DNA of 64,000 nucleotides, from the NCBI GenBank assembly GCA_963713965.1, contig OY970217.1, positions 2,232,001-2,296,000 of the forward strand. Direction: 5' to 3'. Below the pieces are notes generated by a model. That model was not told the DNA's origin and did no database searches. It worked only from the letters and a program-made list of their open reading frames with translations. Shown in pieces: positions 17,341-25,067 of this stretch. The translations under genes were made by a program, and so were the position numbers. The first letter of the stretch is position 1. Each line of letters opens with the position of its first letter. The DNA comes from CALAGB01 sp963713965. GTDB taxonomy: Bacteria; Chloroflexota; Chloroflexia; Thermomicrobiales; Thermomicrobiaceae.

Positions 17341-17637
17341 ATGCAGCGAGACGACGTACTTTCCATCCTGACCAACCACCAAGAAGAGCTCCGGAACACG
17401 TACGGGGTCAAGTACCTTGCCCTCTTCGGCTCCGTCGCAAGGGATGAAGCTGGGCCAGACAGTGATGTGGATATTCTGGTCGAGTTTGACCGGCGCCCGG
17501 TGGGGCTCTTTGAATTCATTGATCTGCAGTTGTTTCTCGAACGCATACTGGAGAGTCGAGTAGACCTGGCGACGCCAAACTCTCTGAGTGATCGAATGAA
17601 ACCGGGTGTCGAGCGAGACTTGGTCAATGTCCGCTAG
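17341..17637 (+). CDS. MNT-type nucleotidyltransferase antitoxin (MntA-like)
   Basis: A 98-residue minimal nucleotidyltransferase. The ATG at 17341 has TGGAG seven bases upstream; the in-frame ATG at 17317 follows TACACT by seven bases and could serve as a leaderless start. The catalytic GS-x10-DxD signature is intact (GSVARDEAGPDSDVD), with a later acidic residue in RVDLATP. In characterised MntA/HepT pairs this enzyme adds AMP residues to a Tyr of the HEPN toxin. It overlaps the HEPN start by 14 bases. Its partner toxin is broken here. Confidence 0.9.
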   Translation: MQRDDVLSILTNHQEELRNTYGVKYLALFGSVARDEAGPDSDVDILVEFDRRPVGLFEFIDLQLFLERILESRVDLATPNSLSDRMKPGVERDLVNVR

Positions 17638-17977
17638 AGATTGGCGAGCACGCGTCGAGGATATTCTCCGGAGAATCGATGACATCAAGCAGTTCATTCA
17701 AGGGATGACTCAGGAACAGTTCGCGCACGACACTCGAACGATTTTTGCAGTCAGCTTCGCGCTGGGCGTGATTGGCGAGGCGGCACGAGCGATTCCAATA
17801 GAAGTCAAACAAGAGCATTCGGCGATTCCTTGAGAGCAGATGCAGGCAATGCGAAACGTGCTGCTACACGAGTATTTTCGGGTGGACTTGACTATTCTTT
17901 GGGATACCGCAACCACAAATCTACCCCCACTCGTTGAACCGCTTCAACAAATTCTGGTTGAGAACGAAAGAGGCTGA
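17624..17977 (+). pseudogene. HEPN (HepT/DUF86) toxin gene with an in-frame TGA
   Basis: From the ATG at 17624 the frame encodes a HEPN helix bundle (RVEDILRRIDDIKQF, then FAVSFALGVIGEAARAI). A TGA occurs at 17831-17833, exactly where the family has Trp in the IPW motif. The same frame then continues for 47 codons with QAMRNVLLHEYFRVDL. This contains the RNase/AMPylation motif RX4HXY, and the frame ends at the TGA at 17975. The truncated product would lack the catalytic motif, so the toxin is dead unless the stop is read through. TGG to TGA is a one-base change. Confidence 0.85.
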
Positions 17978-18277
17978 GCCCAGTTCGGCGGAGACGACGT
18001 TCTTTCCATTCTGTCCGGGCACCAAGAAGAACTCCGTGATAGTTATGGAATCAAGTCACTTGCCCTGTTTGGATCCGTCGCCAGAGACGAACTCGGACCG
18101 GATAGTGATGTGGATATCCTGGTTGAGTTTGAACATCCCGTTGGATACGTCACCGTCGCTCGGCTCCAGGAACATCTTTGCATATTGCTCGGTCGGAACA
18201 TCGATCTCGTGATCCAAGACGCGATCAAGCAACAACTCCGGGAAAGCATCCTCAAGAACGCCATCCGTGCCGCTTAG
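17978..18277 (+). pseudogene. Second MNT nucleotidyltransferase, start codon lost
   Basis: The frame continuing directly after the HEPN stop encodes 99 residues clearly paralogous to the first MNT. It has DDVLSILSGHQEEL, LALFGSVARDELGPDSDVD (GS-x10-DxD intact) and ILVEFEHPVGY, ending at TAG 18275. No ATG, GTG or TTG precedes the catalytic motif: where the first copy has ATG, this one has TTC. It is a duplicated antitoxin that has lost initiation, or is translated by coupling from the HEPN stop. Confidence 0.75.
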
Positions 18278-18339
18278 GACGTTCCCTCAGCCTTTCGGGT
18301 CACAGGTATTGGCATCCCACAACCCCGCCAGCAACGTAG

Positions 18340-18464
18340 AGGCCGGACCTGTGCCGGCCTTCGTAACCCATTTGCAACACGGTTCTTCAGGGTTCCGCCG
18401 GTCAATCGCAGCCGATTCGAGAGGCTGGGTACATACATGGCGAAGGCGGGCAGAGACGCCCGCC
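18340..18464. repeat. Two GC-rich hairpins (dispersed-repeat style)
   Basis: AGGCCGG-N7-CCGGCCT at 18340-18360 and GGCGGGC-AGAGAC-GCCCGCC at 18445-18464 are strong stems in a gene-free stretch between the toxin-antitoxin remnants and a minus-strand reductase. Neither has a U tract, so they look more like dispersed palindromes than terminators. Confidence 0.5.
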
Positions 18465-18526
18465 ACTACATCACTGGGTTCGATTGAGGGGCGCTGATGA
18501 CACCCACGCCCGCTCGACGACGGATC

Positions 18527-19117
18527 CTACTCAGGATGCTCAACTTCATAGCGCGTCAGGATGACGCCGGAGCCGAGCGGCTTGGCATCGACGAGCTTCA
18601 AATTGATGCGATCCCCTTCCGGGAAGACCTTCTTGCCGCCACCCAGCACCACCGGGTAGACCAGCAGATGGTACTCGTCGATCAGGCCATGCTGCGCCAG
18701 AGTGTGGATCAACACGCTGCTGCCGTCGATGGCGATGTTCTTTCCCGGCTGCTCCTTGAGCTTGCGGATCTCGCCCACCACGTCGCCACTGATGAGGGTG
18801 GAATTGCGCCAGGCGTCGGCTGACTCCAATGTGTTTGAGACGACGTATTTCTGTATGGTGTTCAGCGGGCCCATCATGGGGTCGTCATCCGGCAATGGCT
18901 CGAACGCGCCACCATGAGTCTGCCACGTCTTGCGGCCGAGGAGAAAAGCGTCGCATTGGCTCATCAACTGGCCAAAGTGGGCGCCGATCTCATCATCCCA
19001 ATACGGCCAGGTCCAACCACCTTCGGCGAAGCCCCCATCAGTATCTTCGTCCTTGCCGCCCGGCGCCTGCATTACGCCATCCAGCGATACGAACTCTGAG
19101 ACGATAATCTTGCGCAT
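18527..19117 (-). CDS. Dihydrofolate reductase-like (RibD C-terminal domain) protein
   Basis: A 196-residue single-domain protein. The ATG at 19117 has GGAGAGGTGAC before it. The domain opens with KIIVSEFVSLDGVMQ and contains FLLGRKTWQ, YVVSNTL, NIAIDGSSVLIHTLAQHGLIDEYHLLVYPVVLG and a C-terminal GVILTRYEV. This is the standard order of the RibD C-terminal reductase fold of COG0262. The role is NADPH-dependent reduction of an unknown substrate; these proteins are not usually the housekeeping DHFR. No operon partner. Confidence 0.9.
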   Translation of the reverse strand: MRKIIVSEFVSLDGVMQAPGGKDEDTDGGFAEGGWTWPYWDDEIGAHFGQLMSQCDAFLLGRKTWQTHGGAFEPLPDDDPMMGPLNTIQKYVVSNTLESADAWRNSTLISGDVVGEIRKLKEQPGKNIAIDGSSVLIHTLAQHGLIDEYHLLVYPVVLGGGKKVFPEGDRINLKLVDAKPLGSGVILTRYEVEHPE

Positions 19118-19342
19118 GTCACCTCTCCTTGATCTCATTTGGAACCGTTGCCCCTCGCTCAGGAGCCTTACACAGGTTAGTCGCTTGGGACGAGGTGAAA
19201 TCGACAAAGCTGAGAATCTGCTCCCCAGCGTCACTCGCCTTCGTTCCATTTCACCACATGACCAGTCGGTTCTGTACACCAGCGTGGCCTCCTGCGATCA
19301 TCCGGTCAACTCGTTTGATCATTGGAACGGGGAGGGCGCGCG

Positions 19343-20917
19343 ATGACGACCGGGCTCGACCGTGAACTGACGTTGGAAGAGAAGGTCGGGCAGCTCTGCT
19401 ACAGTCTGCACTACCAGCAGCCGGACACGGTCGAGCGGATGGTGCGCGAAGGGCAAATCGGTGGCCTCTATTTGAACTGGCCCGATTTCGTGAGCCCGGG
19501 CCAGACCACGTCGATGCTCAATCAACTGCAGCAGCAATCTCCCTTGCCATTGTTGGTCAGTGCCGACTTCGAGGCAGGAGCGGGGCGACTGCTCCCGGGT
19601 GCAACGAATCTGCCGAGTCTCATGGCGCTGGGAGCCACGCGCTCGACGGAGCTAGCTCACGAGCATGGCCGCGTGACGGCGGTCGAGGCCCTGGCTGTCG
19701 GTGTCAACCACATCTTCGGACCGGTGGCGGACGTCAACGTCAACCCAGACAATCCGATCATCAACATCCGCGCCTTTGGCGGCGACCCGGCGCTGGTCGG
19801 CGATATGGTGCGCGCCTGGATCGACGGCTGCCAGCAGGCCGGAGCACTCGCCTGCGCCAAGCATTTTCCCGGTCACGGTGACACGTCGATCGATACGCAC
19901 CTCGACGTCGCCCAGGTCCCGCACGATCTCGAACGCATGGAACGGGTCGAACTGTCCCCGTTCCGCGCCGCCATCGATCAAGTTGTCGCCAGCGTGATGA
20001 CGGCCCACATCAGCTTTCCGACGGTCGACCCCTCTGGATTGCCGGCCACACTCAGCCGCCCGGTCCTGTCCAGCCTGCTCCGCAAGCGCATGGGATTCGG
20101 CGGACTGATCGTGACGGACGCCATGGACATGTACGCCATCGCGCGTCACTTCGACCCAGGCGAGGCCTCGGTCCTCGCCGTGTTGGCTGGAGCCGATCTC
20201 GTGTTGACCACTCAGCCGGAGGTCTGCTTTACCGGCCTGCTCGAAGCGGCACGCAGCGGGCGACTATCTATCGAACGGCTCGATGCCTCGGTCGAACGCA
20301 TCCTCGGCGCCAAGCGGCGGCTCGGGCTGTTCCAGCGATGTGAAGTCGATCCGGACCGCGCTGAATCGATCTGCGCTAATCCGGAGCACCAGGCCTTTGC
20401 CACGCGCGTCGCCGAGGCGGCCTTCACCAGCACGTCGGGCAAACTGGCCCGACCGGAAGGGGCACGCTGGCTGCTCCTGGTTCCCGACTTCCGGCGTCCC
20501 TCCAGCACCAGCATGGTTCGAGACATCGTCCAGCTGCTACGACAAGGAACGCTGCCGGGAGCGAGGCTGCTGCAGATCAGCTCGAACCCGGGCGATGGGG
20601 AGATTGAGGTCATTCTGGGCGAGTCAGGCGAATCACAGGGCGCGACGTTGCTGACCGTCTCCATGGTCCACGCCAACGTTCCTTCCAGCATCGATCCGCT
20701 TGCCGGGCAGATCAAGCTTGTCGAGCGTCTGAGCCGAAAGATGCCGGTCTCAGTGATCAGCCTCGGAAGTCCCTACGCGCTTCCGGCCTTCGCCGCGGCA
20801 AGCGCATTCGGCTGCGCCTATGGACCGGATCCAGCAAGTGTCCACGCCGCGCTGGACGCCCTCGCCGGGCGACTCATTCCGCGGGGACAGCTTCCGGTCG
20901 AGGTGCCGGGTCTGTAG
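19343..20917 (+). CDS. Glycoside hydrolase family 3, beta-N-acetylhexosaminidase (NagZ-like)
   Basis: A 524-residue enzyme starting at ATG 19343 behind GGGGAGGG. Residues ~1-330 form the GH3 barrel. It carries the NagZ signature KHFPGHGDTSIDTH (substrate-binding Lys-His and the loop Asp-His acid/base pair) and the nucleophile Asp in VTDAMDM. The C-terminal ~190 residues resemble the alpha/beta domain of two-domain NagZ proteins. It should release N-acetylglucosamine from muropeptides or chitin oligomers. No signal peptide, so it is probably cytoplasmic and used in cell-wall recycling. It stands alone. Confidence 0.9.
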   Translation: MTTGLDRELTLEEKVGQLCYSLHYQQPDTVERMVREGQIGGLYLNWPDFVSPGQTTSMLNQLQQQSPLPLLVSADFEAGAGRLLPGATNLPSLMALGATRSTELAHEHGRVTAVEALAVGVNHIFGPVADVNVNPDNPIINIRAFGGDPALVGDMVRAWIDGCQQAGALACAKHFPGHGDTSIDTHLDVAQVPHDLERMERVELSPFRAAIDQVVASVMTAHISFPTVDPSGLPATLSRPVLSSLLRKRMGFGGLIVTDAMDMYAIARHFDPGEASVLAVLAGADLVLTTQPEVCFTGLLEAARSGRLSIERLDASVERILGAKRRLGLFQRCEVDPDRAESICANPEHQAFATRVAEAAFTSTSGKLARPEGARWLLLVPDFRRPSSTSMVRDIVQLLRQGTLPGARLLQISSNPGDGEIEVILGESGESQGATLLTVSMVHANVPSSIDPLAGQIKLVERLSRKMPVSVISLGSPYALPAFAAASAFGCAYGPDPASVHAALDALAGRLIPRGQLPVEVPGL

Positions 20918-21210
20918 CCCGCCAAACGAAACGGCCCGTTCAAAGCACGAGTCGTTGTCGGCATGTGGATCTGGAGACTTCGCGAGATCTAGCTCCCTGT
21001 GGGAAATAGCAAATCGGACAAACAATCGCCGATGAGGCTGCTTGCCGTGCCGCTCTTCGGGCGTTTCGACCTCGGTTAGGCAAGCGTCGCCTTCGCGCTG
21101 GTGATGCTCGCGATCGGTGTCGTAGGCTTGATCCGCTTCGGCTTCACCGCGCCGGAGGTGCCGGCAATGCAGCTGGTTGGTGTGGAGGCAGTTGATTGGG
21201 GACAGAATCG

Positions 21211-21795
21211 ATGGATCAGCCAGTGGTCAATATTGTGGGAGACCGGATCGCGCTCGGCCCGTTGCGGCGAGATCTAGTCCCGCTCTACCTGCGTTGGATC
21301 AACGATTTCCACCTCCAGCGCACGTTCGGTGATCTCCCGAAGCCGGTGACGCTGGAGGAGCGCGAAGCGCGGCACGCGCAGCAGGCTACGACATCCAATG
21401 CCTACTGGTTCAATATTTACGAGATCGACGGCTGGCGGCCGATCGGCCGCACCGATCTCTTTGAAGTCGATTGGCGCAATCGCACGGCGCGCTTCGGCAT
21501 CATGATCGGCGAGGCGGAGGCGCGTGGCAAAGGCTACGGCACCGAGGCTACGCGTCTGATGCTCGACTACGCCTTTACCGCGCTTGGCCTGCACAGCGTC
21601 ATGCTCGAAGTGTCGGAATACAATCTGGCCGGGCGCCACGCGTATGAAAAGGCCGGCTTCCGCGAAATTGGCCGCCGCCGTCAAAGCGATCTTCTCAACG
21701 GCCACCTCTGGGATCTGATCATGATGGATTGCATCGCCACCGAGTTCGAGAGCCCGGTGCTGAGCAAGGTCTTCGCGCCGGACGAGGAGCGATAA
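21211..21795 (+). CDS. GNAT family N-acetyltransferase (RimJ/RimL-like)
   Basis: A 194-residue acetyltransferase; the ATG at 21211 has GGGGA eight bases upstream. The acetyl-CoA pyrophosphate loop is EARGKGYGTEATRLML. The N-terminal GDRIALGPLRRDLVPLYLRW and the C-terminal SVMLEVSEYNLAGRHAYEKAGF are typical of the RimJ/RimL branch, which acetylates protein N-termini, amines or antibiotics. Substrate unknown. The gene is followed by a large stem-loop. Confidence 0.87.
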   Translation: MDQPVVNIVGDRIALGPLRRDLVPLYLRWINDFHLQRTFGDLPKPVTLEEREARHAQQATTSNAYWFNIYEIDGWRPIGRTDLFEVDWRNRTARFGIMIGEAEARGKGYGTEATRLMLDYAFTALGLHSVMLEVSEYNLAGRHAYEKAGFREIGRRRQSDLLNGHLWDLIMMDCIATEFESPVLSKVFAPDEER

Positions 21796-21815
21796 CGGGA
21801 AACTCCCTCACCCCC

Positions 21816-21870
21816 AGCCCGCTCAGGCGCGAGGAGCGCTTTCAGTTTCCGCAAGGCGCCTGAGCGGGCT
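21816..21870. terminator. Long stem-loop after the acetyltransferase gene
   Basis: A perfect 15-bp inverted repeat (AGCCCGCTCAGGCGC and its complement) encloses a 25-base loop, beginning 20 bases after the stop at 21795. No U tract follows, so it may be a rho-independent-like stem, an mRNA 3' stabiliser or a dispersed palindrome. The rest of the interval up to 22129 holds no gene I can support. Confidence 0.5.
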
Positions 21871-22129
21871 CAGCAGCGCACTGAGGAGCACGACGCTGCC
21901 AATGTTGGCTCAGCGCTCGGCGCCCTGGCTAGACGCCTCACTCCGCGCTGGCAGCTGTCCGTGGAGATACCGGGACGCTGAAATCCGTCCCTGATCCGCC
22001 GCGTCTGTCTGGACATACGCATCACATGTGAGACGATAGCGAGCATTCCAGCCATCCGAGAGGCGATCAGTCCATATCGGGCAATCGCCTCCGATCAACG
22101 TACTGGCTATCTCATGCGGGAGGGCGGAA

Positions 22130-23278
22130 ATGCGCGGTCCCAACGAAACGCTCCGCGGCAAGTACACGGATATCGATCGCATTCGTCAGACGATCGACAA
22201 CGGGCCATACGACGCGATCATCGTCACTTCTCCTGAAAACACGCCCTACTACTCCGGGTTCTGGAACTACGACTTGCGCGGCATTCCCGAACGCGCTCAC
22301 TTCGTAGTCTGGCCGCGCGGAGGCGAGCCGGTCTGGGTGGTCTTTGAACGACGCTTGCGAAACTTGAAGCCCGAGGAGACATTCCTGACCGAGGTCGTGC
22401 CGTATGAAGGGGAAGGCACGGACTCGATGCGAGCCGTCGCGGAAGTGCTGCACAGTATGTCCGCGGAACAGGGACGTGTCGGCATCGAAGGTCGCAACTT
22501 CTCGAGCGGTCAGTTGATAGACCTTCAGCAGCGGCTACCGCAGGCGAAGTTTGAAGACGCACAGAAATTCCTGGAGAGTGTGCGGCTAATCAAGACACCG
22601 GCCGAGGTTGAGCTGCTCACGCGCATGGCTCGCTGGACGGCGGAATCGATCGACACCGCCTTTGGTGACGCGAAGCCGGGCGACACCGAGCGGCAGGTAG
22701 CGGCGCGCATGCAATATGAGCTGCTGCTCCGCGGAGCGGATCTCATCGCGTTTCCGGTCTTTGGGGCCGGCGAGCGAAGCGGTGCGTTCCATACCATCGC
22801 ATCAGACCACGTGCTTCAGTCCGGCATGGTGCTAAAGACCGATTTTGGCGGCTTCCGGGATGGCTATTTTTCCGATTTAGCTCGAACGGTGGTGATTGGC
22901 CGCGCGTCTGACCGTCAACGTGATCTGCACGCGAAGGTTACCGAGATCAAGCACCGCATCGTGGACGCGATCCAACCGGGCATGCTGGCGTCGGAGGCAG
23001 CGGGCGTAGGGCAACATGCTTACGAATCGCTCGGACTCGAATACAAAGGCAATGTCCTGGGGCATAGCGTCGGTCTTGGAATCCACGAATCACCGCAGAT
23101 CTATCCGTGGGTAGAGGAGCCGATCCTTCCGGGCATGGTCATGATGATCGAGGTTGGCACTACAGACGTGTCGGGCGATAGCTTTCACGTCGAAGATATG
23201 ATCCTGATCAATGACCGGGGAGCTGCATACGCGGAAGGCATTCCTCAACACGGCACGCTTTGGGAGGTTGGCGCGTGA
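22130..23278 (+). CDS. M24 family peptidase (Xaa-Pro dipeptidase/creatinase fold), first copy
   Basis: A 382-residue protein with GGGAGGGCGGAA before its ATG. The N-terminal creatinase-like domain (~1-150) starts PYDAIIVTSPENTPYYSGF. The C-terminal pita-bread domain holds all five metal ligands: Asp in KTDFGG, Asp in SDLARTVV, His in GHSVGLGIHE, Glu in MMIEVGTTD and Glu in HVEDMIL. Members cleave Xaa-Pro dipeptides or related substrates with two Mn or Co ions. It is followed within 26 bases by a second M24 gene and then by a peptide ABC operon, consistent with peptide catabolism. Confidence 0.92.
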   Translation: MRGPNETLRGKYTDIDRIRQTIDNGPYDAIIVTSPENTPYYSGFWNYDLRGIPERAHFVVWPRGGEPVWVVFERRLRNLKPEETFLTEVVPYEGEGTDSMRAVAEVLHSMSAEQGRVGIEGRNFSSGQLIDLQQRLPQAKFEDAQKFLESVRLIKTPAEVELLTRMARWTAESIDTAFGDAKPGDTERQVAARMQYELLLRGADLIAFPVFGAGERSGAFHTIASDHVLQSGMVLKTDFGGFRDGYFSDLARTVVIGRASDRQRDLHAKVTEIKHRIVDAIQPGMLASEAAGVGQHAYESLGLEYKGNVLGHSVGLGIHESPQIYPWVEEPILPGMVMMIEVGTTDVSGDSFHVEDMILINDRGAAYAEGIPQHGTLWEVGA

Positions 23279-23303
23279 CTCCACTCGGAAAGGACGCAAC
23301 AGG

Positions 23304-24422
23304 GTGCTGACGAAAGAGATCGTACTCCGCAAAGTAGAGCAAGCTCTGGCTGAGCATCGGCTCGATGCCCTGATCGCGGCATCTCCCTGGAACGTCAAGT
23401 ATTGCTCCGGTACCGCGTTCTTCACACAACGAACGATTCCGGAACGCCTCGGGTTGGTCGCCATGATGCCAGGTAAAGAGCCAGTCTTTATCTACTGCAC
23501 CATCGAGGATGAGCACGCTCGCGGCGAGTCCTGGATCCAGGAACTGCGCGGCTACACCGAGTTCGCCGAGCGACCGATCGACATCCTCGCCGACGTCCTG
23601 CGGGAGCATGGAGCGGGGTCGGGGCGCATCGGCATTGAAAAGCGCTTTCTCGTCACCAAGAACTATGAAGAGCTGCGGCAGGCGCTTCCGGAGGCGGAGA
23701 TCGTCGACGCGGACCCGATCTTCGATCGCATGCGTGCCATCAAGACTCCAGGTGAAATCGAGTTCCTGGCACAAGCCGCTATGTGGACGGACGAGGCCAT
23801 TCGGGACGCTTGGGAACACGCCCAGGTGGGGGAAACCGAGCGAGAGATCGGCGACCGGATGATTGCCGGAACGCGATCTCATGGTGCTTCCGGGGTGGTG
23901 CATCTGGTCCTGGCGACGGGACCCAACGCCAGGAAAGCGCATGCCGAGCCGGGAGAGACGCGCCTAGAGCCAGGTGGCGTGCTTCGTACCGATTTCGGTG
24001 TCTTCTGGGGTCAGTATGTCTCCGATCTCGCGCGGACAGCCTTTGTGCATCCGGTCGATCCCCGCCAAATTGACACGTACAAATCTCTGGAATCGGTCCA
24101 CCAAACCGTCATCGCGGCTATGAAGCCAGGCGCTCGCGCCTGCGACCTGTATTACCTGTGCCGGGACGAGTGCCGTCGTCGCGGTCTCACGTTCAACATG
24201 CCGCACGTCGGTCACTCAATTGGGCTTGGTGTCCATGAGCAGCCGATGCTCCACCCATACGACGAAACGCCGCTCGAGGTCGGCATGGTGATGATGCTGG
24301 AGCCGTTGGTGGTTGAATCGGATGGTCTTTATGCCGTCGAGGACATGATCGAAGTGACCGAGGCAGGTCCGAGAATCCGCTCCCGTTGCCGGGATTGGGG
24401 CGAGCCGCTGATCATCGGTTAA
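23304..24422 (+). CDS. M24 family peptidase (Xaa-Pro dipeptidase/creatinase fold), second copy
   Basis: A 372-residue paralogue of the preceding gene. The start is taken as the GTG at 23304, behind GGAAAGGA, because the family N-terminus (RLDALIAASPWNVKYCSG) follows at normal distance; an ATG at 23211 would overlap the upstream gene by 68 bases. Metal ligands are complete: TDFG, SDLARTAF, GHSIGLGVHE, MMLEPLVVE and AVEDMIEV. The two copies have diverged well, so they likely differ in substrate. Confidence 0.92.
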   Translation: MLTKEIVLRKVEQALAEHRLDALIAASPWNVKYCSGTAFFTQRTIPERLGLVAMMPGKEPVFIYCTIEDEHARGESWIQELRGYTEFAERPIDILADVLREHGAGSGRIGIEKRFLVTKNYEELRQALPEAEIVDADPIFDRMRAIKTPGEIEFLAQAAMWTDEAIRDAWEHAQVGETEREIGDRMIAGTRSHGASGVVHLVLATGPNARKAHAEPGETRLEPGGVLRTDFGVFWGQYVSDLARTAFVHPVDPRQIDTYKSLESVHQTVIAAMKPGARACDLYYLCRDECRRRGLTFNMPHVGHSIGLGVHEQPMLHPYDETPLEVGMVMMLEPLVVESDGLYAVEDMIEVTEAGPRIRSRCRDWGEPLIIG

Positions 24423-25067
24423 CGGCGCCGGTTTTGCCGCGATTGGAACGTGTTTTCTGCGCCACTCTGCCAGGGAATAGATGTGTACCGCAACTGCCTT
24501 GAGATTTGCCGTTATGGTAGCCAACCCTCGCCATTTCTCAATACTATGCTATTCTAAACCTATTCGGTTCTAAACCCATTCGGTTCCAAAGAAGGATCTG
24601 CATTCGAATGGGCCACGACCGTGGTCGTGTTCCTTCGGAGAATCCTTCAAGCGCTTGAAGGTTCTTCGGTTCATCGGCAAACCGCCGATTGATGAGGGCA
24701 AGAGGATTCGGAACGTGCACTGCGCCATGCGGGACGTCGTTGCTTCATCGATTCGCGATACGAACTCTCCTGTTGAGCAGTCCCTGCGCGGTCTCACGAA
24801 TTGGGTTCCGATTTCCAATTCCAAGGAGTGAATGCCGAACAAGATTAGATCGACGTTTTCTGACGCTCAGACTGACCTTCATCCCACACGTTCGGCACCG
24901 TTGAGCGGTGCCCTTCGGTGTGTGTGGTCAGGTGCCCGGGTCAATCACCCACGCCGTTGAAATCCACAAAACGACTCCTAGACGAGAGCTATTCAGCTAC
25001 CGCAAGGCATCGCTGCAGAGGTTCTGAGTTATGGTGGTAGGTGGGTCACACAGAGAGGGGACGAGTT
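24423..25067 (+). promoter_or_regulatory. Structured leader region before the first peptide ABC operon
   Basis: No gene in 645 bases, but many ordered palindromes. A 16-base direct repeat TTCTAAACCyATTCGG occurs twice (24552-24583). Hairpins follow at 24614-24629 (CACGACC stem), 24644-24661 (an 18-bp perfect palindrome), 24673-24689, 24798-24821 (GAATTGG stem) and 24895-24913 (GGCACCG stem), the last inside an outer CCACAC/GTGTGG pair. It could be a structured 5' leader or decayed repeats; I do not recognise a known riboswitch. Confidence 0.45.

Noticed and set aside
17624..18277. Reading TGA as Trp to fuse HEPN and the second MNT into one protein
   Set aside because: Many clearly intact genes here (for example rsbT and the operon 1 M24 gene) end in TGA at the expected length, so general reassignment is not credible; point mutation is simpler.
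21031..21180. Possible membrane-protein remnant before the acetyltransferase
   Set aside because: A short hydrophobic stretch is visible, but the frame has a stop and no start, and no family match; too weak to annotate.
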